The notes: generated by a model not told the origin, from the sequence alone. 64,000 nt of DNA from Pseudoduganella rivuli (GCF_009674485.1 NZ_WKJJ01000008.1:278002-342001), one strand, 5' to 3'; shown: positions 28,664 through 38,571, counted from the stretch's first letter. Program-made: numbers and translations.

Positions 28664-31132
28664 TCAGGCCGGCTGCGCCAGCAAACGCCGCACGTCGTCG
28701 AGTTGTTGTATCGCTGCCAGCACGGCGGCGGCCCGCGCGCCATCGCCAGCCACGAATGCCTGCTCCAGCTCAGCAGCCAGTTCTGTCACGCGCGGATAAC
28801 CAAAGCTGCCCGCGCTCCCCTTCAACATATGGGCAATCTCCCGCCCTTCGGCGTGCGCATGGGCGGCGACCATGCCGGCCAGCGCCGCCAGCGCAGCCTT
28901 GAGCCGCGCTTCGAACTGGCGCCGCATATCGTCATAGCCTTCCAGTTGCGCATAGGGTAGCGGCGCCGGTGCCGCAGCGCTTGCCGCCAGCAGTCCGGCC
29001 AGCAGGCGGCCCAGCTCGGCGAAATCCACCGGCTTGGCGACGCATTCGTTGCAGCCCGCCGCCCTGTAGCGTTCGCGGTCTTCCGCCATCACGTTGGCCG
29101 TCAGCGCCACGATGGGTGTGGCGTAGCCGGTGCTGCGCAACAGGCGCGTGGCCTGGACGCCATCCATGTTCGGCATCTGGATATCCATCAGCACCACGTC
29201 ATAATGACCGGCCAGCGCCAGCTCCACGGCGCGCGCGCCATCCGGTGCCGTGTCGACCGCCAGGCCCATCTGCGCCAGCCAGGCGCTGATCAGGCGGCGG
29301 TTGTCCGGCCCGTCTTCCGCCAGCAACACGGTGCCGGCCAATTGCCACACGGGTTCCTGCAACTGCGCCTGCGGGACTGTCCATGCCGGCATGGCCGCCA
29401 GCCATTCGGCGTCCGGCGCCGGCGGCGCCAAGATGTCCACCTCAAAGACCGAGCCCTGCCCCGGCGCGCTGTGCACCCGCGCCGTGCCGCCCATGCGCAC
29501 GGCAAGCTGCTGCACCAGATGCAAGCCCAGCCCTGTGCCGCCATAGCGGCGCGCCACAGAACTGTCGGCCTGCGTGAAGGGTTGGAACAAGCCGGCCTGC
29601 TGCTCTGCCGTCATGCCGATGCCGGTATCGGCGACGCGGCATTGCAGGCGCCCCACTTCGCGTACGTAATGCAAGGTCAGCGTCACGCTGCCGCGCTCCG
29701 TGAACTTGACGGCGTTGCCGCACAGGTTGAACAGGATTTGCCGCCAGCGCGTCGGGTCGCCCACCACGTGCGACGGGAATGGGTAGACCGCGTCAAAGCG
29801 CACGGCGATGCCCTTGTTGCGCGCTTCGGCCTCGATCGCCGGCAACAGGCCGCGCGCCACGTCCAGCGGCGAAAACCGCACTTCTTCCAGCACCAGCCGG
29901 CCCGCCTCGATCTTGGAAATATCGAGAATGTCGTTAATGATGGTCAGCAAGTGCTGGCCGTTGCGCATGATGATTTCCCCCGCTTCCGCGCTGGGCATGC
30001 CGCCGCCGGAGGGCGCCAGCGTTTCCGCAAAGCCGATGATGGACGTCAGCGGTGTGCGGATTTCATGGCTCATCATGGCCAGGAATTCGGATTTCGCCCG
30101 GTTGGCCGCTTCCGCGGCGCCGGCCAGCGCGCGCATCTTTTCCATATCCTGTTCGCGCCTGCGCAGCGCCCGCACCAGCCCGGCAAAGGCCAGCACCATG
30201 GCCACCGCACTGGCCATCACCACGGCCGTCAACACTTGCGCGTAGCTGCGCCACTGGGCCAGGAACAAATCTTCCGTCACCGTGATATTGACGACCAGCG
30301 GATATTGCCCCACCAGCCGCACCGCCCCCATGCGCTGCACGCGGTTGCCCCCTTCGGAAAAACGGGGCGCATCGGTCACCAGCACGCCATCGGTCTTGCG
30401 CATTTGCTCGATCACGCGATACGACGTGCCGCTGCGGTTGACTTTCCCCATCAGCGCATCGTCATGAGGCGAACGGGCCAGCAACGTGAAATCGCGCCGG
30501 TACAGTGTGACGGACGCACCGTCACCAAGGCTGATCTTGCGGTAGAAGTCGGTCAGGAACGAACTGGAAAAGCCCACCAGCGCCAACCCCAGGAATTGCC
30601 CCTGCGGTCCCGTCAGGCGGCGGCTCAGGTAAAACGTCCACGCCTGGTTACCCTTGTTGCGGACCGGCGCGCTGACAAACACGCCCAGCTTGGGATCCTT
30701 CAGGTGAGCCTTGAAGTAGTCGCGGTCGGACAGGTTGATGGGGGGCGCGGGATGCGAACGGGTGAAATTCACCACATCGCCATTGGCCGCCACGATGGTG
30801 ATGACGTCGACTTGCGGCAGCCCCTCGGCCATGTCGCCCATGCGCTGGAACGCTGCCGCCGTTCCCATTTGCTCGCGCAATTCCCGGTCAGTACTGATGC
30901 CGGACGCCTGCACGGATTCGACAATACTGCCCAAGATCAGGTAACCGGACGCCACTTCCTGCGCCGTCTGTTCGGCAATCACCAGCGACAGGTTGGACAG
31001 GTGGCGCTGCCACTCGGCGATCGATTGTTCCCGCGAAGCCCACAGCGCAAAGCCGAGCGCGCCGAGCATGGCTGCCACCAGGCAGCTCCCCAGCAAAACA
31101 ATTAAACGGCTGGAACGGACGAACTGGCGCAT
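28664..31132 (-). CDS. Hybrid sensor histidine kinase with Cache, receiver and HPt domains
   Basis: Membrane hybrid kinase, 822 aa. TM1 lies at about 10-32, a large extracytoplasmic double-Cache sensor at 35-290 (VDVITIVAANGDVVNFTRSH, NLSDRDYFKAHLKDPKLGVF) and TM2 at about 300-322. Then come HisKA with His near 356 (MMSHEIRTPLTSIIGFAETL), HATPase (GTGLGLHLVQQL), a receiver (VVLMDIQMPNMDG) and a C-terminal HPt (IAHMLKGSAGSFGYPRV). The ATG at 31132 is preferred; a GTG two codons earlier is possible. It is followed directly by a CheY-like gene. The ligand is unknown. Confidence 0.9.
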   Translation of the reverse strand: MRQFVRSSRLIVLLGSCLVAAMLGALGFALWASREQSIAEWQRHLSNLSLVIAEQTAQEVASGYLILGSIVESVQASGISTDRELREQMGTAAAFQRMGDMAEGLPQVDVITIVAANGDVVNFTRSHPAPPINLSDRDYFKAHLKDPKLGVFVSAPVRNKGNQAWTFYLSRRLTGPQGQFLGLALVGFSSSFLTDFYRKISLGDGASVTLYRRDFTLLARSPHDDALMGKVNRSGTSYRVIEQMRKTDGVLVTDAPRFSEGGNRVQRMGAVRLVGQYPLVVNITVTEDLFLAQWRSYAQVLTAVVMASAVAMVLAFAGLVRALRRREQDMEKMRALAGAAEAANRAKSEFLAMMSHEIRTPLTSIIGFAETLAPSGGGMPSAEAGEIIMRNGQHLLTIINDILDISKIEAGRLVLEEVRFSPLDVARGLLPAIEAEARNKGIAVRFDAVYPFPSHVVGDPTRWRQILFNLCGNAVKFTERGSVTLTLHYVREVGRLQCRVADTGIGMTAEQQAGLFQPFTQADSSVARRYGGTGLGLHLVQQLAVRMGGTARVHSAPGQGSVFEVDILAPPAPDAEWLAAMPAWTVPQAQLQEPVWQLAGTVLLAEDGPDNRRLISAWLAQMGLAVDTAPDGARAVELALAGHYDVVLMDIQMPNMDGVQATRLLRSTGYATPIVALTANVMAEDRERYRAAGCNECVAKPVDFAELGRLLAGLLAASAAAPAPLPYAQLEGYDDMRRQFEARLKAALAALAGMVAAHAHAEGREIAHMLKGSAGSFGYPRVTELAAELEQAFVAGDGARAAAVLAAIQQLDDVRRLLAQPA

Positions 31133-31203
31133 CGGCACACATGTCAGGGAAACAGGTGCCTACAATACCATGTTGTTAGCAGGGTTGTTCAGGACATAGT
31201 GGG

Positions 31204-31224
31204 GCGGCGTGGCATTCACGCCGC
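31204..31224 (-). terminator. Hairpin after the DUF971 gene (terminator-like)
   Basis: Perfect 8-bp stem GCGGCGTG / CACGCCGC with a 5-nt loop, 16 bp beyond the DUF971 stop, separating the oxidoreductase-HIT-DUF971 operon from the kinase operon. No T-run. Confidence 0.45.
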
Positions 31225-31239
31225 ATGGGGCGATGCCGG

Positions 31240-31656
31240 TCAGTGCTTGTGGCCGCAGCCGTGCGCCTTCGGCGCGGACGGCAATACCGTGCCAGGTTCG
31301 CGGCCGGAGTCGCCTTCAAAGCCCGCCGCGTGCAGCCTGGCCAGATAGTCGGCCCACAACTGTTCCTGTTCGGCGCCCAGCTTGTACAGGTAATCCCACG
31401 TAAACAAGCCGGAATTATGGCCGTCGGTAAACGTCGGCTTGACCGCGTAATTGCCGACCGGGTCCAGCGCCGAAATGCCGACGTCGCGCTGGCCCACTTG
31501 CAGGATTTCCTGGCCCGGGCCGTGGCCCTTGACTTCCGCCGACGGCGAATACACGCGCAACAGTTCAAACGGAATGTTGAACGATGCACCATCGTCGAAA
31601 GCCACTTCGAGGATGCGGGATTTGCTGTGGACAGTCAGGCCGGTGGGATTTTTCAT
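31240..31656 (-). CDS. DUF971 domain protein
   Basis: A 138-residue protein with the DUF971 fold also found at the N-terminus of gamma-butyrobetaine hydroxylases: PTGLTVHSKSRILEVAFDDG, FNIPFELLRVYSPSAEVKGH, VGNYAVKPTFTDGHNSGLFT and WDYLYKLG. The C-terminus is Gly/His-rich (KAHGCGHKH). Stand-alone members are often linked to iron-sulfur or metal handling. It is translationally coupled to the HIT gene by a 4-bp ATGA overlap and belongs to the operon of the Fe-S oxidoreductase upstream. Confidence 0.87.
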   Translation of the reverse strand: MKNPTGLTVHSKSRILEVAFDDGASFNIPFELLRVYSPSAEVKGHGPGQEILQVGQRDVGISALDPVGNYAVKPTFTDGHNSGLFTWDYLYKLGAEQEQLWADYLARLHAAGFEGDSGREPGTVLPSAPKAHGCGHKH

Positions 31657-32084
31657 TGGTCGAGATTGGCAATGATGGCTGCGCGCAATTGCGGCAGCAG
31701 GGCACGGCGTGCGGCCACTTCTTGTAGATGTGGCTCGCGCTGGGCCGGGCCCCAGGTCGGTTGGGGGAAATGCACGTCGCTGGCAAAGCGCGGAATCACG
31801 TGCCAGTGCACGTGCGGCGTCATGTTGCCAAAGCTGGCCACATTGATTTTATCGGGCGCCATGACGGCACGCTGCGCCGCTTCGACTTGCCACACCACCC
31901 GCATCACGTGGTCGCGCTCGGCGGGCGCCAGGTCCGTCATTTCCTTGACGTGCGCATTCCAGATCACGCGCGCAAAGCCCGGATAGTGCGGTTCGTCGAC
32001 CAGCACTACGGACACTTGCGCGTCCCGCCACACCAGCACATCGGCCGGTGGGCTGGCGAGCAGGTTGCACAAGTCACAGGCCAT
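31653..32084 (-). CDS. HIT-family nucleotide-binding protein
   Basis: A 143-residue histidine-triad protein. The triad is HVHWHV at residues 91-96, with PHYPGFARVIWNAHVKEMTD and INVASFGNMTPHVHWHVIPR around it. HIT proteins hydrolyse or transfer nucleoside phosphoramidates and adenylates. The N-terminal CDLCNLL pair of cysteines resembles the metal-binding end of some members. Its ATG overlaps the stop of the giant oxidoreductase by 1 bp and its own stop overlaps DUF971. Confidence 0.9.
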   Translation of the reverse strand: MACDLCNLLASPPADVLVWRDAQVSVVLVDEPHYPGFARVIWNAHVKEMTDLAPAERDHVMRVVWQVEAAQRAVMAPDKINVASFGNMTPHVHWHVIPRFASDVHFPQPTWGPAQREPHLQEVAARRALLPQLRAAIIANLDQ

Positions 32085-35000
32085 TACACCAGCACCCGTT
32101 CGATACCGCCGTTATTGGCTTGCGCCACATAATCCGGCATCCAGTTCTCGCCCAGCAAATGCTTGGCGATTTCCACCACGATGTAATCGGCCGTGGTGCC
32201 GGCATCTTCGCCGTAACGCGATACGCCGCCCAGGCAGGCCGGGCAGCTGGTCAACACCTTGACTTCGCCCGTGAAGCCATCTTCGCGCAGTTTGTCCGCG
32301 TGCTTGACCATTTCCTGTTCCTTGCGGAAGCGGACCTGCGTCGAGATGTCCGGACGGGCCGCCATCAAGGTGCCCGAATCGCCGCAGCAACGGTCGTTTT
32401 TCTCGATCTTGGTGTCGTCCACCGTGGTGATCAAGCCGTTCACCGTCTTCAGCGGGTCCTGCATCTTCATCGGCGTGTGGCAAGGGTCGTGGTACATATA
32501 GCGCGTACCTGCGACACCTTCCAGCTTGACGCCCTTTTCCAGCAGGTATTCATGGATATCCATGATGCGGCAGCCCGGGAAGATTTTCTCGAACTCGTAA
32601 CCCGCCAGCTGGTCATAGCAAGTGCCGCACGACACCACCACGGTCTTGATGTCCAGGTAGTTCAAGGTGTTGGCCATGCGGTGGAACAGCACGCGGTTGT
32701 CCGTCACCATCTTGTCGGCTTTATCAAAATCGCCCGCGCCCCGCTGCGGATAACCGCAGCACAGGTAACCCGGCGGCAGCACCGTCTGTACGCCGACATT
32801 CCACAGCATCGCTTGCGTGGCCAGGCCCACTTGCGAGAACAGGCGCTCCGAGCCGCAGCCCGGGAAGTAAAACACGGCTTCCGAATCGGCCGTGGTTTTC
32901 TTCGGATCGCGGATGATCGGGATCACCTTGTTGTCCTCGATGTCCAGCAAGCCGCGCGCGGTTTTCTTCGGCAGGTTGCCCGGCATCTTCTTGTTGATGA
33001 AGTGGATCACCTGTTCCTTGATGGGCGGCTTGCCCACGGTCGGAGGCGGCGCCTTGGTCTGGTCCTTGGCGAATTTCTTCAACACGTCATTGCCCAGGCG
33101 CTGCGCTTTATAGGCAATCTCCATCCCCTGTCGCACCGCGTTGATGGTGGTCGGATCGGTCGCGTTCAGGAAGAACATCGCGGCCTTCTTGCCGGGATTG
33201 AAGCTGCGCTTGTCCATCTTGCGCAACAGGTTGCGCATGTTCATCGACACATCGCCAAAGTCGATATTGACCGGGCATGGCGATTCGCACTTGTGGCACA
33301 CGGTGCAGTGGTCCGCCACGTCTTCGAATTCTTCCCAATGGCGGATCGAAATACCGCGGCGCGTCTGTTCCTCGTACAGGAACGCTTCGATCAGCGACGA
33401 CGTCGCGAGGATCTTGTCGCGCGGCGAGTACAGCAGGTTGGCGCGCGGCACGTGCGTCGAGCACACGGGTTTGCACTTGCCGCAGCGCAGGCAATCCTTG
33501 ACGCTGTTGGCAATCGCGCCGATATCGCTTTGCTGCATGATCAGCGATTCGTGGCCCATCAGGCCGAACGACGGCGTGTACGCATTGCGCAAGTCCGCTT
33601 CCATGCCCGGCAAATTCAGCAGCTTGCCCTTGTTGAAGCGGCCTTCCGGGTCCACCCGTTCCTTGTACTTGCGGAAGTCGCCGATTTCTTCTTCGGTCAG
33701 GAATTCCAGCTTGGTGATGCCGATGCCGTGCTCGCCCGAAATCACGCCGTTCAGCGAACGGGCCAGCACCATGATGCGCGCCACGGCCTTGTGCGCCAGT
33801 TGCAGCATCTCGTAATGGTCCGAGTTGACCGGCAAGTTGGTGTGCACGTTGCCGTCGCCCGCGTGCATGTGCAGCGCGACGAACACGCGGCCGCGCAGCA
33901 CGCGCTTGTGGATCACCGCGCATTCATCGAGGATCAGTTTGTATGCGGCGCCGTTGAAGATCTGGCGCAGTTGCGCGCGGATTTCCTGCTTCCAGCTGAT
34001 GCGCACCGTGTGGTCTTGCACGATGTCGAACAGGATCGCGTCCGGCTGGCGTTCCAGGCGCGCATCGATGACGGCATCGAGATGGCCCAGGCCCAGCTCG
34101 CGCAACTCGTCGCGCAGCGATACGACGGGCTGGTCCAGCTTGTCGAGGATGGTTTGCCAGCGTTTCTGCACCAGTTCCAGCAAGGCTTGCGCCTGCTGCT
34201 GGCGGTCGCCCAGCATTTCCGCGTCGCCCACCTTGTCGTCGGACGCATCGTCGCTCTTGCCGACCGGCAGGTTGCCAGCGTCAAAGAATTCGCGCAGTTC
34301 GGCCGCCAGTTGCAGCTTGTTGGTGATCGACAGTTCGACGTTGATGCGCTCGATGCCATCCGTGTACTCGCCCATGCGGTTCAGCGGAATCACCACGTCT
34401 TCATTGATCTTGAACGCGTTGGTGTGCTTGGCAATCGCGGCGGTACGGGCGCGGTCCAGCCAGAATTTCTTGCGCGCTTCCGGGCTGACGGCGACGAAGC
34501 CTTCACCCACGCGGGTATTGGCCAGACGCACCACTTCCGAGGCGGCCAGCGCCACCGCGTTTTCATCGTCGCCGACGATATCGCCAAACAGCGCCATCTT
34601 CGGCAAGGTGCCGCGCTTGGACTTGGTGGCGTAACCCACGGCGCGCAGGTAGCGCTCATCGAGATGTTCCAGGCCCGCCAGGCGCAGCGTCTTGAATTGT
34701 TCGCCCTTGGCCGGCAAGCCGTCCAGGTAATCCTTGATTTCCACGATCGATGGAATCGCATCGCGCGCCTGGCCGAAGAATTCCAGGCACACGGTGCGGG
34801 TGAATTTCGGCATCTTGTGCAGGATCCAGCGCGCCGACGTGATCAGGCCGTCGCAGCCCTCCTTCTGGATGCCCGGCAGGCCGGCCAGGAATTTGTCCGT
34901 GACGTCCTTGCCCAGGCCCTCCTTGCGGAACACGCGGCCGGCGATTTCCAGGATTTCCGTCTTGAACGGCGCGCCCTTGGCTTCGCCTTTGGCGTTCGGG

Positions 35001-36088
35001 TGCGTCCACTCCAGCTTGAAGCGGGCCAGCGGCGTATCGTGGATCTTCGACAGGTTGTGGTCCAGGCGCGTGACTTCCAGCCAGTCGCCCTGCGGATCGA
35101 CCATCTTCCACGACGCCAGATTGTCCAGCGCGGTGCCCCACAGCACGGCTTTCTTGCCGCCCGCATTCATCGCGATATTGCCGCCGATGCACGAGGCGTG
35201 GGCCGACGTCGGGTCCACGGCAAACACGAAACCGGCCTTCTCGGCCGCTTCCGACACTTTGTTCGTGATGACGCCGGCGCCGGTGTAAATGGTCGCGTAT
35301 TCGCGGTCCACGCCCGGCAGCATTTCCATTTTCACGGCGCCCATGTCCAGCAGCTTTTCCGTGTTGATGACGGCCGACAGCGGCGTCAGCGGAATCGCGC
35401 CGCCCGTGTAGCCGGTGCCGCCGCCACGCGGGATGATGGTCAGGCCCAGTTCGATACAGCCTTTGACCAGGCCGGCCATTTCATCTTCGGTATCCGGCGT
35501 GAGGACGACGAACGGATATTCCACGCGCCAGTCGGTGGCGTCCGTCACGTGCGAAATACGCTTCATGCCGTCGAAGCAGACGTTGTGCTTTTCCGTGTAG
35601 CGGCCCAGCACCTTGGTGGCGCGCTTGCGCAAGTCGTACATTTGGCGGAATTCTTCGCCAAATTTTTCCACGGCCTGGCTGGCTGCTTTCAGCAATTGTT
35701 CCACGGAGGCGCTGCGCGATGGATCGCCGCCGGCTCCGGCGTCCACGGCCATGCGGCGCTTGTCCACTTCGGACAGGCGGTGGTGAAGCGCATCGATCAA
35801 TTCCTGGCGGCGCTTCGGATTGTCCAGCAAGTCGTCCTGCAGGTACGGGTTGCGGCGCACGGCCCAGATATCGCCCAGCACTTCGTACAGCATGCGTGCG
35901 GAACGGCCGGTCTGGCGCGCGGCGCGCAATTCGTCCAGCAAGCGCCAGGAATCTTCTCCCAACAGACGGATGACGATCTCGCGATCGGAAAACGACGTGT
36001 AGTTATAAGGGATTTCACGCAACCGGGTGGGTGCGGGACCATTTGGCGATTCGGCGAGCAATGCTTGGATTTGTGCTGGGGCGTTCAT
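32084..36088 (-). CDS. Giant FAD-linked oxidoreductase with two 4Fe-4S clusters and CCG domains (DUF3683 type)
   Basis: A 1334-residue fused enzyme: a family-specific N-terminal region (1-190); PCMH-type FAD-binding domain (PRGGGTGYTGGAIPLTPL near 220); FAD-oxidase C-terminal domain (HMHAGDGNVHTNLPVNSDHY, EHGIGITKLEFLTEEE) to about 830; two 4Fe-4S sites (CLRCGKCKPVC near 866, CTVCHKCESPCP near 935); then a GlpC/HdrB-like half with FYFPGCGSERLFSQ near 1079 and CCGDSGTLMAARPD near 1235. This resembles GlcD + GlcF or D-lactate dehydrogenase modules in one chain, so oxidation of a D-2-hydroxyacid with electron transfer to the quinone pool is likely. The ATG at 36088 gives the family start; in-frame codons to 36148 are less likely. 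Confidence 0.9.
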   Translation of the reverse strand: MNAPAQIQALLAESPNGPAPTRLREIPYNYTSFSDREIVIRLLGEDSWRLLDELRAARQTGRSARMLYEVLGDIWAVRRNPYLQDDLLDNPKRRQELIDALHHRLSEVDKRRMAVDAGAGGDPSRSASVEQLLKAASQAVEKFGEEFRQMYDLRKRATKVLGRYTEKHNVCFDGMKRISHVTDATDWRVEYPFVVLTPDTEDEMAGLVKGCIELGLTIIPRGGGTGYTGGAIPLTPLSAVINTEKLLDMGAVKMEMLPGVDREYATIYTGAGVITNKVSEAAEKAGFVFAVDPTSAHASCIGGNIAMNAGGKKAVLWGTALDNLASWKMVDPQGDWLEVTRLDHNLSKIHDTPLARFKLEWTHPNAKGEAKGAPFKTEILEIAGRVFRKEGLGKDVTDKFLAGLPGIQKEGCDGLITSARWILHKMPKFTRTVCLEFFGQARDAIPSIVEIKDYLDGLPAKGEQFKTLRLAGLEHLDERYLRAVGYATKSKRGTLPKMALFGDIVGDDENAVALAASEVVRLANTRVGEGFVAVSPEARKKFWLDRARTAAIAKHTNAFKINEDVVIPLNRMGEYTDGIERINVELSITNKLQLAAELREFFDAGNLPVGKSDDASDDKVGDAEMLGDRQQQAQALLELVQKRWQTILDKLDQPVVSLRDELRELGLGHLDAVIDARLERQPDAILFDIVQDHTVRISWKQEIRAQLRQIFNGAAYKLILDECAVIHKRVLRGRVFVALHMHAGDGNVHTNLPVNSDHYEMLQLAHKAVARIMVLARSLNGVISGEHGIGITKLEFLTEEEIGDFRKYKERVDPEGRFNKGKLLNLPGMEADLRNAYTPSFGLMGHESLIMQQSDIGAIANSVKDCLRCGKCKPVCSTHVPRANLLYSPRDKILATSSLIEAFLYEEQTRRGISIRHWEEFEDVADHCTVCHKCESPCPVNIDFGDVSMNMRNLLRKMDKRSFNPGKKAAMFFLNATDPTTINAVRQGMEIAYKAQRLGNDVLKKFAKDQTKAPPPTVGKPPIKEQVIHFINKKMPGNLPKKTARGLLDIEDNKVIPIIRDPKKTTADSEAVFYFPGCGSERLFSQVGLATQAMLWNVGVQTVLPPGYLCCGYPQRGAGDFDKADKMVTDNRVLFHRMANTLNYLDIKTVVVSCGTCYDQLAGYEFEKIFPGCRIMDIHEYLLEKGVKLEGVAGTRYMYHDPCHTPMKMQDPLKTVNGLITTVDDTKIEKNDRCCGDSGTLMAARPDISTQVRFRKEQEMVKHADKLREDGFTGEVKVLTSCPACLGGVSRYGEDAGTTADYIVVEIAKHLLGENWMPDYVAQANNGGIERVLV

Positions 36089-36315
36089 GATGGATGTACT
36101 GCGGACTGACCCTAAGGATGGCCATTCTATCGTATTGCGCCGCACCACGCCGGAACAGCCTTAGCCGACGACGGGGTTACGTAAGCGTCAATTGACCAAA
36201 ATTAATTCGAAAAACACTCATCTTACCGCAATTTGATGCCAATTATCGAATACCGGCAAAACAAGGTTTGCCGCAACCGGCATTAGGCAAAACAGACTAA
36301 ATCGTTTCGAAGGGC

Positions 36316-36810
36316 TTAGCCGCCCAGCGTATGCGCGATGGATTTCCAGACACCGTCCGGCACGTACAGCAAAACCGACGTCATCGTGACGTAGCGGGCG
36401 AACTTGCCGATCGCCATGTAGACGATGCAGGGCCAGAACGGCAGCTTGAGCCAGCCGCCCAGCGTGCACAGGGGATCGCCGATGCCCGGCACCCACGACA
36501 GCAGCATGGTTTTCGCGCCATAGCGGGCCAGCCAGGCAAACCAGCGGCTTTCCCGCTCTTTGGCAAACGCGCTCTTGGCCTTGTAGCCCAGCCAGTAGTC
36601 GACCGCGCCGCCCAGCGTATTGCCGCAGGTGGCGACCAGGATGGCGGGCCAGAACAGCGCCTGGTTGGCTTTGATGGTGGCAAACACGGCCGGTTCGGAG
36701 CCCAGCGGCACCAGGGTGGCGGAGACAAAACTGACGAGAAATACCGAAGTCAGGCCGACTTCGGGCGCGGCCAGCAGGTTCAACAGCCAGCGGATGGAAG
36801 ATTCAATCAT
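36316..36810 (-). CDS. VTT-domain (DedA/YqaA-like) inner-membrane protein
   Basis: A 164-residue multi-pass protein of the SNARE-associated/VTT fold. It shows VGLTSVFLVSFVSATLVPLG, WPAILVATCGNTLGGAVDYW, LLSWVPGIGDPLCTLGGWLK (the conserved re-entrant glycine/proline motif) and PFWPCIVYMAIGKFARYVTM. YqaA-type proteins are small DedA relatives, some of which scramble or flip lipids. The ATG at 36810 has GGGA upstream, and an ATTATAAT motif (36817-36824) gives a -10-like element on either strand. It is divergent from ilvA. Confidence 0.87.
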   Translation of the reverse strand: MIESSIRWLLNLLAAPEVGLTSVFLVSFVSATLVPLGSEPAVFATIKANQALFWPAILVATCGNTLGGAVDYWLGYKAKSAFAKERESRWFAWLARYGAKTMLLSWVPGIGDPLCTLGGWLKLPFWPCIVYMAIGKFARYVTMTSVLLYVPDGVWKSIAHTLGG

Positions 36811-36994
36811 GTTCCCATTATAATGAACCAGCGAATTATCCATTTCGCACATGATTTACTATCGAGCAGTACACTACCCCACCCGGCCAGCGCTATCCGC
36901 GCGGCGCCAGGTGCACAGCCTCAATTCGGTTACCCGCCGTTGAAAGCATGTCCTTGCCCTGCCAGCAATCTGGCGCCTACGACCCAAGCAGACT

Positions 36995-38527
36995 ATGACT
37001 ATCGACTATCTGAAGAAAACCCTGACCGCCCGCGTTTACGACGTGGCCCACGAAACGCCGCTTGAGCTGGCGCCGACCCTGTCGCAGCGCTTCCAGAACC
37101 GAATTTATTTCAAGCGCGAAGACATGCAGGACGTATTCAGCTTCAAGATTCGCGGCGCCTATAACAAGATGGCGCACCTGAGCGAAGCTCAGCTGAAACG
37201 CGGCGTGATTTGCGCTTCCGCAGGCAACCACGCGCAGGGAGTCGCTTTGTCCGCTGCCAAGATGGGTTGCCGCGCCATCATCGTGATGCCGACCACGACG
37301 CCGCAAGTCAAGGTCGATGCGGTGCGCTCCCGTGGCGGCGCCGCGGTGGAAGTCGTGCTGCATGGCGAATCGTACACGGACGCGTACAACCACGCGCTGT
37401 CGCTGGAAAAAGAACAGAAACTCACGTTCGTGCACCCGTTCGACGATCCGGACGTGATTGCCGGCCAGGGCACGATCGGCATGGAAATCCTGCGCCAGCA
37501 CGCGGGCCCGATCCACGCGATCTTCGTGCCGATCGGCGGCGGCGGCCTGATCACCGGCATTGCCGCTTACGTCAAGCAAATCCGCCCGGACATCAAGATC
37601 ATCGGTGTGCAAACCTTTGATTCCGACGCCATGGCGCGCAGCCTGAAAACCGGCGAACGCGTCACGCTGCCCGACGTCGGCCTGTTCGCCGACGGCACGG
37701 CCGTGCGCCTGTGTGGCCAGGAAACATTCCGCCTGGCGCAGCAATATGTTGACGAAGTCATCATTGTTGACACGGACGCCCTGTGCGCCGCCATCAAGGA
37801 CGTGTTCACCGATACCCGTTCGATCCTGGAGCCGTCCGGCGCGCTGTCGATCGCCGGCGCCAAGGCTTACGTGGAACGCGCCGCGCTGACCAGGGAACCG
37901 GTCAAGAATGAAACCCTGATCGCCATTGCCAGCGGCGCCAACATGAACTTCGACCGCTTGCGCTTCGTGGCCGAACGTGCGGAACTGGGCGAAGCGCGCG
38001 AAGCCGTGTTTGCCGTGACGTTGCCGGAACAGCGCGGCAGCTTCAAGCGCTTCTGCTCGCTGGTGGGCCCGCGCAACGTGACGGAATTTAACTACCGGAT
38101 CAGCGATGCCAACGAAGCGCACGTGTTTGTCGGTGTGCAAATTTCCGACCGGGGCGAATCGTCCGCGCTGGCGCGCAGCTTCGAAGCCAACGAATTCAAG
38201 ACGCTGGATTTGACGCACGATGAACTGGCCAAGTCGCACTTGCGCCACCTGGTGGGCGGCAAGAGCACCCTGGCCAAGGATGAATTGCTGTACCGCTTCG
38301 AGTTCCCCGAACGCCCGGGCGCGCTGATGCGCTTCCTGGACAGCATGGCGCCGAACTGGAACATTTCCCTGTGTCACTACCGCTCGCAGGGCGGCGACGT
38401 GGGCCGCATCCTGATCGGCTTGCAAGTGCCACAAGATGAAATGGGCGAGTTCGCGCAATTCCTGGCCGGCCTGGGCTATCGCTACTGGGATGAAAGCGCC
38501 AATCCCGTGTACAAACTGTTCCTCTGA
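36995..38527 (+). CDS. ilvA: Biosynthetic threonine ammonia-lyase
   Basis: PLP enzyme that deaminates threonine to 2-oxobutanoate at the entry of isoleucine synthesis, 510 aa. The catalytic lysine is in FSFKIRGAYNKM (about residue 52-63), the phosphate-binding glycine loop is PIGGGGLITGIAAYVK, and GNHAQGVALSA is present. The C-terminal third holds two ACT-like regulatory domains (EQRGSFKRFCSLVGPRNVTE; RFEFPERPGALMRFLDSMAP), which marks the allosteric, isoleucine-inhibited class rather than the short catabolic one. Confidence 0.95.
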   Translation: MTIDYLKKTLTARVYDVAHETPLELAPTLSQRFQNRIYFKREDMQDVFSFKIRGAYNKMAHLSEAQLKRGVICASAGNHAQGVALSAAKMGCRAIIVMPTTTPQVKVDAVRSRGGAAVEVVLHGESYTDAYNHALSLEKEQKLTFVHPFDDPDVIAGQGTIGMEILRQHAGPIHAIFVPIGGGGLITGIAAYVKQIRPDIKIIGVQTFDSDAMARSLKTGERVTLPDVGLFADGTAVRLCGQETFRLAQQYVDEVIIVDTDALCAAIKDVFTDTRSILEPSGALSIAGAKAYVERAALTREPVKNETLIAIASGANMNFDRLRFVAERAELGEAREAVFAVTLPEQRGSFKRFCSLVGPRNVTEFNYRISDANEAHVFVGVQISDRGESSALARSFEANEFKTLDLTHDELAKSHLRHLVGGKSTLAKDELLYRFEFPERPGALMRFLDSMAPNWNISLCHYRSQGGDVGRILIGLQVPQDEMGEFAQFLAGLGYRYWDESANPVYKLFL

Positions 38528-38547
38528 CGTCCCCCTGACGTCTTCCC

Positions 38548-38571
38548 CAGGCGGACCGCCCGGTCCGCCTG
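38548..38571 (+). terminator. Terminator-like hairpin after ilvA
   Basis: Perfect 10-bp stem CAGGCGGACC / GGTCCGCCTG with loop GCCC, 20 bp after the ilvA stop. No continuous T-run follows, so efficiency is uncertain. Confidence 0.6.

Noticed and set aside
32048..36109. 1353-codon open frame antisense to the FAD/Fe-S oxidoreductase
   Set aside because: It mirrors the real gene in high-GC DNA; its translation is rich in His/Arg/Val with no domain signatures, while the opposite strand has clear FAD and 4Fe-4S motifs.
36254..36273. CGGCAAA-N6-TTTGCCG as terminator of the VTT-domain gene
   Set aside because: Short stem more than 40 bp after the stop and no T-run; it may be chance.
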